Assembly: GCA_022616435.1 (NCBI GenBank)
Contig: JAKEET010000149.1
Location: forward strand, 1 to 45,490
Direction of reading: 5' to 3'
Length of the DNA stretch: 45,490 bases
Source of the DNA: Gemmataceae bacterium
GTDB taxonomy: Bacteria; Planctomycetota; Planctomycetia; Gemmatales; Gemmataceae
Shown here: in pieces, positions 39,901-43,561 of the stretch
Numbering within the stretch: the first letter of the stretch is position 1
Layout of the letters: every line of letters starts with the position of its first letter
The notes under the pieces: model-generated
Told to the model about the DNA's origin: nothing
The model's input: the letters and a program-made list of their open reading frames with translations, nothing else
Databases searched by the model: none
Position numbers and translations under genes: made by a program

Positions 39901-41515
39901 GGCTCAACCACGTGGCGCTGGCCGTGGCGTTCTGGTAAGTCGTCCCCGTGTCTTGGTTCCCGCTGATGATGATGTTGGACAGCGTATCGTACGCCACGTC
40001 GTGCATCTCGGTAACCTGGAGGTTGCCGATGATTGAGAACCAGTCGCCGGTGTTGTTTTGCGGGTTGGTGCGGCGATAGATGCCGCCGTCGTCCACCTCG
40101 ATCAGGTTGCCGTTGGCATCGAAGACCATTTCCCGCGAGTCGGCATGCGGCGCGCTGCTGCTGGCGGTGCCGCCGCCGGCGGCGCCGTGACTGCTCGAAT
40201 GGGTCAGATGCACCCATTGACTCCCGGACGCCGCCGACGCATCGCCTCGGAACAGCCGACCCGAGAAATCAAAGGCGTTGATCGAGTTGGGAAACCCTCC
40301 GGTGTCGCCGTTGCTGAGCGGCTGACGATCGCCGCCGACGTAGACGATGTTGGCGTTATTGGGATCGGCCCGCAGGGAGAAATGGATCGCGCCTTGCCCG
40401 CCGGCAAGCTCGGCGGGCGGCGAACCCGGACCGGGCCCTTTGCCGCCGCTTGGATTGAGGCCCACGTCCGTGCCGTTTTCGTTGGTCGTGGGCGTGTCCA
40501 TTTGGGCCCAGTTGGCCCCGCCGTCGCCGGATCGAAAAATCCCCGCCGCCCTGCCCGAGTTGACGATCCCCACGTAGACGTTGTTGTTGCTGCCAACCGC
40601 GATCTCAAGGTTACTCGTGCCGGTCCGATTCGTTGTGCCATTGTCGATGAGTGCGTCCATCGCCGCATTGCTGACCTTGGTCCAGGTCGCGCCGGTATCG
40701 GTGGATTTGTAAACGCCCACCTGTCCGCCAACTACTGCCGAGAAAACGACACTCGTGTAGAGCACGTTGGGGTTCGTCGGGTCGGAGGCGAGGTCGTACG
40801 ACACGCCTCCTGGAAGTCCAGTGGCGTCGCCGTCGTCCTCAGAGATTTGTGTGAAGGACGCGCCGCCGTTCGTGCTGCGGAAGATCCCAACATTGGAGAA
40901 AAAGAACGGCTCGGCGTCGTTGACCGACACGACGATCGTATTGCCGCGGGCGGCCACGCCGGAAATGTTCTTGGCGTCCAGCACGCCGCCGCCGTCGATT
41001 TCCGTCCACGTTGCCCCGCCGTCGGTCGTGCGCAGCAGACCGGTGCGTTGCCCTCCATCGCGAAAGTAACTGCTGTAGAGCCCTACGCCCGCCACCAAGG
41101 TCTGATGCGTGCCGTCCGTCGGATCCAGCTCAAGCGCCCCGATGGACAGCGACGATTGCTGATCGATCAGCGGCGACCAGGTTGGACTCGCCGCAGTGGC
41201 GTTCGTCGTCTTCCAGATGCCGCCGTTCGTGCCGCCGACGTACAGGATGTCCGCGTTCGTCGGGTGGGCCACAACCGTATGCATGGCCCCGACCACTTCG
41301 TCGTTCGGCGAGATGTTTTCGACCTGGCCGTCCCGCGCGGGACCTGGTCCCTGCGGCAGCCACGCCGCCGGCGCGAGACGGTCCTCCAGCAATTCCAGCC
41401 GAGGTTGCTTTCGGATTGTTGGTCGATCCGTTCGAGCTTGATATTTGTGCCTCGGATCATCCTTCAGCCACCGGTGCAAGCGCGAAAGGTGCCGGGTCCA
41501 CAGACGGCGCAGCAT
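21938..41515 (-). CDS. Giant secreted repeat protein (6525 aa): beta-propellers, autotransporter-type strands, hemagglutinin-like repeats, FG-GAP
   Basis: One uninterrupted 6525-codon frame. The ATG at 41515 has GGAG nine bases upstream. The N-terminus is basic with LELLEDRLAPA at 41-51, the planctomycete LEDR-type motif typical of large exported proteins. In order: an Asp-box (BNR) propeller, about 70-815, with repeats such as TTDGGATWTEI; a module at about 819-990 that recurs near 1876-2040 and 4153-4325; autotransporter-associated beta-strand repeats (TKAGSGTLILSGVNTYSG) near 1130-1505 and 3690-4030; a second propeller-like part, about 1612-1870; a G/N/T-rich passenger, about 2040-3600; about eleven 108-aa repeats, about 4505-5700; and five FG-GAP/VCBS-type repeats with DVNGDG calcium loops, about 6180-6480. 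There is no beta-barrel, PEP-CTERM or LPXTG tail. A cell-surface, adhesin-like role is inferred. Confidence 0.93.
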   Translation of the reverse strand: MLRRLWTRHLSRLHRWLKDDPRHKYQARTDRPTIRKQPRLELLEDRLAPAAWLPQGPGPARDGQVENISPNDEVVGAMHTVVAHPTNADILYVGGTNGGIWKTTNATAASPTWSPLIDQQSSLSIGALELDPTDGTHQTLVAGVGLYSSYFRDGGQRTGLLRTTDGGATWTEIDGGGVLDAKNISGVAARGNTIVVSVNDAEPFFFSNVGIFRSTNGGASFTQISEDDGDATGLPGGVSYDLASDPTNPNVLYTSVVFSAVVGGQVGVYKSTDTGATWTKVSNAAMDALIDNGTTNRTGTSNLEIAVGSNNNVYVGIVNSGRAAGIFRSGDGGANWAQMDTPTTNENGTDVGLNPSGGKGPGPGSPPAELAGGQGAIHFSLRADPNNANIVYVGGDRQPLSNGDTGGFPNSINAFDFSGRLFRGDASAASGSQWVHLTHSSSHGAAGGGTASSSAPHADSREMVFDANGNLIEVDDGGIYRRTNPQNNTGDWFSIIGNLQVTEMHDVAYDTLSNIIISGNQDTGTTYQNATASATWLSLHTADGGDVSVDNITLSASNQSIRYSSFQNLGFFRRTVWNSSGGLVSQNFPALTVSSGAALARQFKTPVELNSINPQRMIIGGANFPYESLNSGTTIVQLSGTGLAGVSIFGPIAYGGIISGSPNENLLYVGSGNQIFTRTGSGTSLTASGFAGGDVRDITIDTDDGASAFAIDEANRVWRTTNIGADWTEITGNLPAAGAAGLFSLEFIAGPGVDLIVVGSQTGVFVATSLDFSVWREFGAALPNVPVYDLDYDAADDVLVAGTLGRGAWLLPNASELTTVQLSSGNLIVSDPNGKNDNITIRKVGGNVRVTDPTSFVAAGAGVTQIDANTVEVPLTSITGNIQVGTGTGNDTLTLDYTSASLDLLPGGGLVFDGGENTGDDDRLVVAGYNAATVQVIHTGTDSGTVQVASDGQVQFSNIEPLTLGGTAANLIINLPAGSTDAVLFDDGGPTDDDGVNDSGFSAIDGAGFEFTEFANPSDSLQIVTAGGSSVVTINAADSAFAPLELRLSGPAGDVFRLGAANVIPDGTSLTVNTARFDLDGKSETTAGLNGNGVVSNDAASSTSTLTIAGTNASTFSGAIQDGGSGRVTALTKAGSGTLILSGVNTYSGTTTINAGTLQVAGGAALPNTGVVSIANAAGAVLDVNGTNEAIGALNGGGTGGGQVALGSGTLTVGNTAIGAGSFAGIISGAGSLHVTSSYRQTLSGANTYQGGTQITSGGIIDVASDANLGNAAGGITFDSGTIQASESLSTSRAITLNNAIGSGGGFGVASGKTVTLNGAIGGPGGFTKSDAGTLIIANAGNSYQGGTTLIAGVLEIGSDGNLGAAGGGVQLLGGTLGITENVATARPILVNNIVSVAAVNVAPAKTLTLGGAVTDASGSGGDPSGFTKAGAGTLILAASNTYTGATTINLGTVLVHGSLSSVTAAVTVNANSVLGGTGTISRPINVSGGTLAPGASTGILNTGNVSFTSSSIFLAEINANATAGADYDQLNAAGMVTLNGAELTLTGAITATTGPDILLINATGGVSGQFGDMPEGTLVTVNGRTFQLTYAGGDGNDVALRTPVFTAGEVFAADGDAGGPREFMNVSAGGNLAAAAVLATLPGRALGQIAWSPDLMTAYVTINNPDQVVAVAANGTVTTYATGIPQPMGLVMTRSARLLVGSFQTGSVYDITGGGDFTTAIPFATGLLEPRNFLQLPDGTVLVAERGSGEVTALGSGGNLSSAAPFAFGLGVGGPTDLARATDGRIFVSSTSASAVLNITAGGDFSSATPFATGRAFAGLTVDGAGRLLAFANATNTIYDISAGGDFSTASPWASNLPLQGATALDTVPAAFVPRFTQVDLNGADNLVITDTAPGGKDDALTIQSNGTHLIISDPGSILTTAIAGAGGNNTDTLTIPIAAVTGGQVHVNTLQGNDSVTVDFSLGTFTLPIFTNGGDPSTGPGDRLTTTGGSFTTITHTLINAHDGSIAFGGQSAAISYTGLEPVDDNNAADHRVFTFTGGAETITLTDVGGADGNNRIDSDLLGEMVTFPNPTLSLTIQTAAGGGTGADTINIEGVDAAFDADLIIDGDGDDTINFQTNPTDIGTGNLTADAMDIFLDETFTTDGGTVVLAATNDIFTTDDIVTSGGDVTLNSDSDSAGSGRIVIDGLIMSGGGDIVLGGGADPTMNPARGDAGRPGIDIDDLGGGLNAGAGNISIRGRGGDDGSGERHGIEISDDVLSTSGSITLVGTGGASSGNTNGFGVGLFQGAVVSSASGNINVTGVGGGGTGNQHRGVNLNDNSTFQVGTGNMIINATGGGGNSEGLRLSNDSDGNLISTGSGSITVTATASGNDVGIDAGGDSVIGGPTATGPIFLIADSMDLFGALSVQTAGTATLRQLTNGVAINLGGADVVGVLGLTDAELDRVTAGVLKIGDANSGAMTISADISRTGGVLSLQSGSTITENVGADIAVATASGSLALRAVGAITLDQGNAVGNLAATTTSGGITYVEGNAGGAVAISGASGVDGLNGVTTANAPISISTTNGTITVNAASTVNAGNSTVQLSAGQVSTASSITGTVVGAGGVTIVANNLTISTVSGSINAGTAIATLRPATAGTAINLGTATGALDLTDAELDRVSAATVNLGDSVTGTVTISAPIQHGGDAGFVTTGHSIVFNTGTSWTTTHGNLTFAANQTLTPSDGDGIDINGAIVTTQGTGDLLFQGQSGSASGNGISVRGGGDIRSTATGATAGGIRLEGTGRAATDSAGVSIDGAGSSVTSVEGAIQVVGVATTASGLNSRGVQVSAGARVESTGTGVNAATIFIQGTGGVAVSTNYGIFLESASVVTTIDGDIQIAATGGAAGTNFGLLMANGAAVTATGTADINVDGTGGSAGSSNHGVIGFNPNTKITAVDGNISVTGTPGAGGNTFGIFLLAEMEISTSGAGHITLSADSMNFDDTAVIDAGMNTVTLVQETPENSIVVGGLDGELTLGLTDAELDRVSAGVIHVGNADTGTITVTNSIQHLGDDNFVVTTGRNIVVTAGASWTTTGGDLTFSANQQATPTSGNFVGIDIDGGTITTNGSGDLLLQGRGGDATLADQQIGIGLRNGGVVSSTGAGTVTLIGQGGNGDDNNAGVSVEGDTSDVIPDSMVTSATGDIQITGVATGFGQGVWINFGGIVSSTGTAKINIDGTGGPAYAGVEITRALVTSVDGAIDITGAGGNGVGFAFEVGVYIHFLGSVTSTGLATITIHGTGGAGVDAEFAYGVDLEDEASITSTIGAINITGVAGGGGVTSSGDNVGVFIYSSVQIASFGSAPITIVGTGGAGVALNYGVEMLNGASIASVDGPIHITGHGGGSAGGNDNAGVLIFDDADVIATGSASILIEGIGGLGDFNDDGVEVTGLGTQVTAHNGNVTVTGTAGGGAGDFGFDLNDEALVSTTGSGNVTVTADSINIDATATIDVGTNTVTLIQETVGTLIDLGGADVLGTLGLTGAELDRITAGTLTIGDSASGNIDVTSPIDLTDGPSIAVTNLTTGAAVLGSGGNVLTAHTLNVSAPGGIGAGGDPLSLNTTAIDTDSLNTAQFLSEADTTLVTGLDAGNATIHLLGGAFTSSAAHVLADASSINVDSATLAIGPFDDTVSGVTLTAGSITGTTGTLTSASDFDVHSGTITAALGGGVGLTKTTTGAVTIGGLTGSTYTGATAILDGTLRVTANAPSGAPGALGNTTSDVLLGDTGGSSSVTLIAGAGGAGGTVTVGRNVDVRAGSSGTATIGGDVALASDAFFTGNVALSKDVTLDSANGVTTFSGAVSGSGFGVAKTGGGTMVFSGTAANTYTGPTTIHEHILVLDKSAGTNAIAGPISLGDGAGTDELRLSASDQIADTAVLTINSSGLFNLVQSSETVAALEGSGAVVFGVNVVSTLTVGDDSDRVFSGVISSGSATEDEFVKVGTGTLWLSGTNTFLGSTFVDLGTLSVTGSLAADVTVNSGGTLAGDGAVGGALTVSGGTVAPGLSPAILDSGPLDTARGGTFTAEVNGATPGMDHDQLNVTGSVTLGDGVATLELLGGYTFAFDDEIVLINNSIITDPTTGFFFGFPEGADVSFGGFVGKITYMGGDGNDVVLDTFLPETTVFLSGGDLFVIDIHGGTSDDDLTISLVDLGGGLANVRVHDPGNLVEAGADAIQVDPFTVEVPLLSITGTIQVNTLQGNDTLTVDYAGTASVLGSPLPSAGLDFDGGENALDNDQLIVAGYDVGLLTVTHTGPGAGSVEVGAGAATIRFTGLEPLTLLGTASDVVINLPASADDAVLGDGGSGLLQLESANGTFEATAFTVPTGSAAAAMLAIHGGDGADTVTINALPGFDASPVGASLTVNGDGDLDAIILNAPLNLGAGDLAFDAETINVNASISTDAGNILLSVGETNDPGICDDDLTVISGVTIQSASGAVTLLAGDDVILQAGSIVSAGGDLAIEAGFNDAEGCGAVTLGGTINAGDDLTVCAAESIGIGGPINAGGNSVRLVAGGGVAQTAGGDISAAALGVRANGAVTLLAANDVDTFAAFNAAPDGSISLHDVDDLNIGTVTANSCFTATSGVTTAGDADTVRLITTAGLTQDADAPIRASLLGVRNIDPSAGSASGNVTLFSANDVNSLAAFNAAAGGTVSFHDEDDLAIGAVAVQAPGFAATFGVATNDGDVNLRVATAGGGTLSITQAIDTRDALDTARGDVRIVSVGANATGPAVEQTSAGGISAGALGVAAADDVLLCAGDNDVNTVAIAAAGIIEVRDIDGLTVGAVAAGPGGFPGAAGLQGGDNHVNLNVGGTLMVDQPIDAGAADVRIVAGGDVTQSAGGVVTADALGIVSGGEVTLCAAVNHLATLAISAAGLVEFREADELTIGTVAAGGNCGFNGAGGISNNGAALDADVNLNASILHVEQPINAGAGDVRIVAGVIDQSATGAILADALGIVAQGSVSLHLAANDVNVLAINTTGGIVNFHDIDGYTIGTVPAGGNCGFTGASGLTNTTDITQCVADGDLIVDGPINAGAGVVRLHAENGSVIQNAGGTITGSVLGVRAFGSIILDATSNFIASTFAALSEQNSARIAFRNTLGFATGHVSADACFDQAVSGVTTNGGPVELCADAGTIQIGTAGVPSSGVNTGVGAIVRFQATSGNVTQTAEGAISSQALGVSASGSVTLTAAPNANNAIAIGASGLVEYRDVGAVAVGSVAASGCFTSDVIGVSSNGGDINLQTGDNLTLNDGQVGAGSINAGSGDVRIVSGGFVIQTEADDFIRADELGIRAAGPISLVGDNNVNLLAAQTTLGAINFRDVNALAIGTVAAGGTAGFTTTVGLFAPSADINLCVDAGGLSVFNSVQAGAGVVRLAVPGGGVTQSASSGIAASALSVQAGTFVDLDNAASAIAGTVVAVVTAGDFHFRNASGFTVGQVAGGGCVPATVTGVNVANGVVLVADTGTITIGALAAGTGITAATAALRSGGVQQTAEGNINAAGLLIQAAGAVTLCAAINDVTNLAVNTTAAAGLVEFRDGDDLTIASLSVVSTAFAATINGVTSAGGGINLRTGTFLDLVQPLNAGAGDIRMVAGTSVSRAGVGAVIADELGILAGTEVILNTGSNDVNTIAVNATGMILYTDADDLSVGTVVTGGNCGFVTTAGVVSSVQGNVVLQTLDLPTPGQDLTILTGRNVGAVDGSVGLFAGDNFTLHGGQGQASATIQASADVAIAGDVGNADAGSGSTILITGTITNGGAATITGNSEVDQITLERKGTGPITLDGVGAQDIYFVQLGNLLGVVHVIDTGASSNDFLTVNGTSNVETIVITNASVTSAAEAVNYAAIESLEVLGLGGNDVFNVRSTNAGTTTLVSGGGGEDAFTMSSDAPATSGHLDGILGPVTIDGGGGVFNRIVANDAGGAPNANVVVTESQILNLAPAVINYFATGGQFNVAGTASVMTASVLGDGIVVRGSNNGGDTFTVTSTLLGSSTRIEGLDGSDTFANGGAFADNGDLDEIRGRLTVLGGAPGPFGSMDCDANPFGTRDVLFLNDRGDGGQRNYLVGPSGVTTSVPRPFAGVFFDATMDTVRLDGTDDVNVFDTSPSTTTQFFIDGNLPPPGVCSPDGAAGFGGDFLRLNTIGTTGRHLNTASVGKGHWSFTSGHQHVCFESIERFNHVDILAVANASGPPLVRVYDAETLEFRFQVLAYEGFFRGGVRVATGDVNCDGLPDLVTAPGPGRRATVRAFNGAPDSLGQYPAQRLASFNAYRPQFTRGVFVAIADVNGDGANDIITGADAGWLPMVSVFSGMTLTTAPSLIGSFRAFGNRFRGGVRVAAGDINNDGRAEIIAATGPGTSARVNVYDGASFGLVNSFAAFGRPYKNGLFAAIGDVNGDGIRDVVASAGGNWLPLVSVFSGGTVYGGAVPQQLARFRVFNNRERTGVRIAVKAVDGGQPGNVEKVNIMASSGPGGGRVSRKVVQASYNGLTPAVVDRVFENARVRRRFVFNGIYVG
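24430..28000 (-). repeat. About eleven tandem repeats of about 108 codons inside the giant gene
   Basis: Each unit follows the pattern: INAGAGDVRIVAGG, then a Q-x-A-x-G-x-I segment, an ALGV segment, VTLCAAxNDV, a LVEFRDxDDLTIGTVAAGG segment, then CGF and GVTxNGGDVNL. Units are diverged at the DNA level. Several carry cysteines at two fixed places (VTLC and NCGF). Confidence 0.75.
29420..30420 (-). repeat. Second block of autotransporter-associated beta-strand repeats
   Basis: The coding text includes LTKTTTGAVTIGGLTGSTYTG, VAKTGGGTMVFSGTAANTYTG and FVKVGTGTLWLSGTNTFLG, each the K-x-G-x-G-T-L-x-L-SG-x-NTY-G signature. It ends in a segment with GTLAGDGAVGGALTVSGGTV and APGLSPAIL, the usual close of such blocks. 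Confidence 0.75.
37000..38140 (-). repeat. First block of autotransporter-associated beta-strand repeats
   Basis: Four units are visible, for example LTKAGSGTLILSGVNTYSG, FTKSDAGTLIIANAGNSYQG and FTKAGAGTLILAASNTYTG, spaced about 80-100 codons, ending in NSVLGGTGTISRPINVSGG and LAPGASTGIL. Confidence 0.8.
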
Positions 41516-41592
41516 GGGTGCAGTCTCCGTGGTGAGAGCGCTGGAACTTACAGGGTGTGTCTCTGTTCACGCTGGGTAGAAGCGAAAGACGC

Positions 41593-41620
41593 AGTATAGG
41601 TCACGATGTGACGATTGCAA
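41593..41620 (-). promoter_or_regulatory. Housekeeping-type promoter of the giant gene, with a dyad in the spacer
   Basis: On the minus strand, TTGCAA (41615-41620) and TATACT (41593-41598) are 16 bp apart, close to the sigma-70 consensus. The implied transcript start is near 41586, giving a leader of about 70 nt. The spacer contains GTCAC-ATC-GTGAC (41600-41612), a perfect dyad that could be an operator. Confidence 0.55.
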
Positions 41621-41762
41621 AAACTTTTCCGATTTTTTTGGTTGTGACATTTGGCGAGCGCGGCGCGTTGGGATGGGCAGCAAGCTCGCGACAGGGCATA
41701 GGGCGAATCACTTGCCTGGCACCCCACCAATTCGGGCATCTCGGAGATGCGGTGTTGAGCCT

Positions 41763-41782
41763 TGTGTGTGTGTGCGCGCGCA
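41763..41782. repeat. Alternating TG/CG tract (possible Z-DNA)
   Basis: Six TG steps, then CG steps, then CA: 20 bp of perfect pyrimidine-purine alternation, about 145 bp upstream of the -35 of the giant gene. Confidence 0.6.
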
Positions 41783-41860
41783 ATGGAATGAATCCAGCCT
41801 TCCCCAGGGTTATTGAGGAGTTACGGAGCCGTGAGTCCCGCGTCGGTCCCACACAATAAG

Positions 41861-41963
41861 AGGGGCACTTGACTCGGGGCCACTCGCAAATCCAATTCAA
41901 TCAACGACATGCATCGACGAGTCAAGTGCCCCTGTCGCTGACTTTCGGGGACACTTGACTCCG
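41861..41963. repeat. REP-like palindromic element: three copies of a GGGGCACTTGACTC motif
   Basis: Copy 1 (41861-41876) is a perfect 16-bp inverted repeat of copy 2 (41918-41933). Copy 2 also pairs with copy 3 (41947-41961) to form a 14-bp stem with a single bulged A and a 14-nt loop. The arrangement is like bacterial interspersed REP pairs. It could also stop transcription from the upstream minus-strand gene that ends at 42003. Confidence 0.7.
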
Positions 41964-42002
41964 ACTGCGCCGCCGGCGCCACATCAGCGCCGGGCCTGCA
42001 AG

Positions 42003-43448
42003 TCATTTCAGCGCCACGGGCGGCCGCGGCGCCTGGCGGCGTCGCTCCACGTCCCACAGCCGAAAGCCGATATCGAAGCCCCGATCGTAGATACGGCGCA
42101 TGTTGATGTTGCCGTGATTGTCGGCCTTGTCGATGCCGACGCTGTAGGCAGCCATGCCCTCCGGCATGCGCCGCCACCGCAACGGCGCGCCGTCGAACGG
42201 GTCGCTCGGCACGGCGGCGATCAATCCCGCCTTGACCAGGTCGTCGATCGAATCCGGCCAGCGTTCGTGCTTCAAGCGATAGCGCTCGGCGGCGATGCCC
42301 ACCTGGGCGGCGCGCAGCAGGGTCTGAGCCCGCACGTGCGCCGACCCGACCTTGTTCAGCGCCGGCGCCAGCAGCCGCATCAGATAGGACGCCTTCGGGA
42401 TCGTGCGCTCTAGCTCCAGCAGCTTGTCAGGCTGCTCTTCGGTCGGCAGCTTCGTGATCTCGACAGCTTGATTCATGTAGCGCAGCAAGTCGGGAGCTTC
42501 GCGCGTGAGGATCACCGGGAAATGATCGGCCAGCGCCTCGACAGGTCCGCCCGGCCCGCCGCCCCAGACGCCGAAGATCTGGCCCACCCGAACCTTGCCG
42601 CCGCGAATCGCTTGCATGAGCTTGTCCTGCCCGCCGCGCTCGCCGCGCAACGCGTTTCGCCAGTGCTTTTCGACATCGACGATTTCTTGTTCAATCAGCG
42701 TCTGCAACGGCGCCAAAGCCTTCTCCGAAGGCCGGCCCTGCGCCAGCGTCCGCTCCACCGCGCCCAGCGCCACGTGAGCGCCGGCGACGCGGATCAAGAA
42801 CGAAATCAACAGCGGCTCGTCCCCCAGCGACCGGGCCGCGTTGAGCCCCGCCCGGCACGATTCGACGGCCCCGTCCAGGTCGCCGTTCTGGGCCCGCATC
42901 CAGGCGTCGTGCTGCAGCATCTCGAAGACGCGGCGGGCATTCTGCTGGTCGGCCAGGATTGTCGAGAAGAAGTCCTCCGCGTAGCGGATCGGAAACCGCC
43001 CCTTGGGCATGTCTTTCAACTTGCGAGCTTCCGCCAGCGCGTCCTCCATCTTCTCGTAGGCGTCGCGCAGCAGTTGGATCTGCAGGGCGTTCAGCTCATG
43101 CGCCGGCCCCACATCCTCGAACTGCTCGTAGAACGCGGGACGGCTGGTGCGGCCGCCGCCCCCCATGCGCACGATCTTCGTGACGAGCAGTGCCGAATTG
43201 TTGTCATCGTCCAAGGTTTCGCGCTGGGCTTCGAGATCGTCGAGCCGCCAGTGCGGATCGACGCGGTCCAGCTCGGCCATGATCGACTCGGCCTGGTTCG
43301 CCGAATGCCACTTGAGCCCCTGGTACAATAGAGTGGGAGCGCCCACGAGCAGGACGACGGCCGCGAAGAGGTACACGGACCAGCGCCGCCCCCGGCGCGT
43401 CGGCGTGACGGGTGTGGCGGCGGGCTTGGTTGATTCCGCTGATTCCAT
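42003..43448 (-). CDS. Membrane-anchored hypothetical protein with pseudopilin-like C-terminal segment
   Basis: 481 aa. A basic, T/P-rich N-terminus (PTRRGRRW) leads into one membrane helix at about 24-44 (VYLFAAVVLLVGAPTLLYQG), so most of the chain should face the periplasm. The middle is helical and charged (for example DALAEARKLKDMPKGRFPI and DLDGAVESCRAGLNAARSLGD). The C-terminal part, AAERYRLKHERWPDSIDDL then VPSDPFDGAPLRWRR and AAYSVGIDKADNHG, resembles the segment after the helix of GspG-type pseudopilins, but no prepilin cleavage motif is present at the N-terminus. It is probably a planctomycete-specific family. It is divergent from the TPR gene across 113 bp. Function unknown. Confidence 0.8.
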   Translation of the reverse strand: MESAESTKPAATPVTPTRRGRRWSVYLFAAVVLLVGAPTLLYQGLKWHSANQAESIMAELDRVDPHWRLDDLEAQRETLDDDNNSALLVTKIVRMGGGGRTSRPAFYEQFEDVGPAHELNALQIQLLRDAYEKMEDALAEARKLKDMPKGRFPIRYAEDFFSTILADQQNARRVFEMLQHDAWMRAQNGDLDGAVESCRAGLNAARSLGDEPLLISFLIRVAGAHVALGAVERTLAQGRPSEKALAPLQTLIEQEIVDVEKHWRNALRGERGGQDKLMQAIRGGKVRVGQIFGVWGGGPGGPVEALADHFPVILTREAPDLLRYMNQAVEITKLPTEEQPDKLLELERTIPKASYLMRLLAPALNKVGSAHVRAQTLLRAAQVGIAAERYRLKHERWPDSIDDLVKAGLIAAVPSDPFDGAPLRWRRMPEGMAAYSVGIDKADNHGNINMRRIYDRGFDIGFRLWDVERRRQAPRPPVALK

Positions 43449-43561
43449 GAAGGTTCACCGCTCGCGCAAGTTGTGCCGGGCCAAGCGTTTTATGCTGAAC
43501 AACGTACCAGGCCCAATTACGGCCTATTGTAGCAACTCCTCTGCCCGCTGAGGTTTCGGCC

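Larger units (their letters stand above)
41516..42002. other. Intergenic region upstream of the giant gene
   Basis: 487 bp between two minus-strand genes with no convincing ORF. It holds the promoter above, a palindrome GCATCTCGGAGATGC at 41736-41750, a 20-bp alternating pyrimidine-purine tract at 41763-41782 and three REP-like copies at 41861-41963. Confidence 0.65.

Noticed and set aside
41557..41859. 100-codon plus-strand ORF upstream of the giant gene
   Set aside because: It runs across the promoter and the TG/CG tract, has no ribosome site, and its text shows no protein-like motif.
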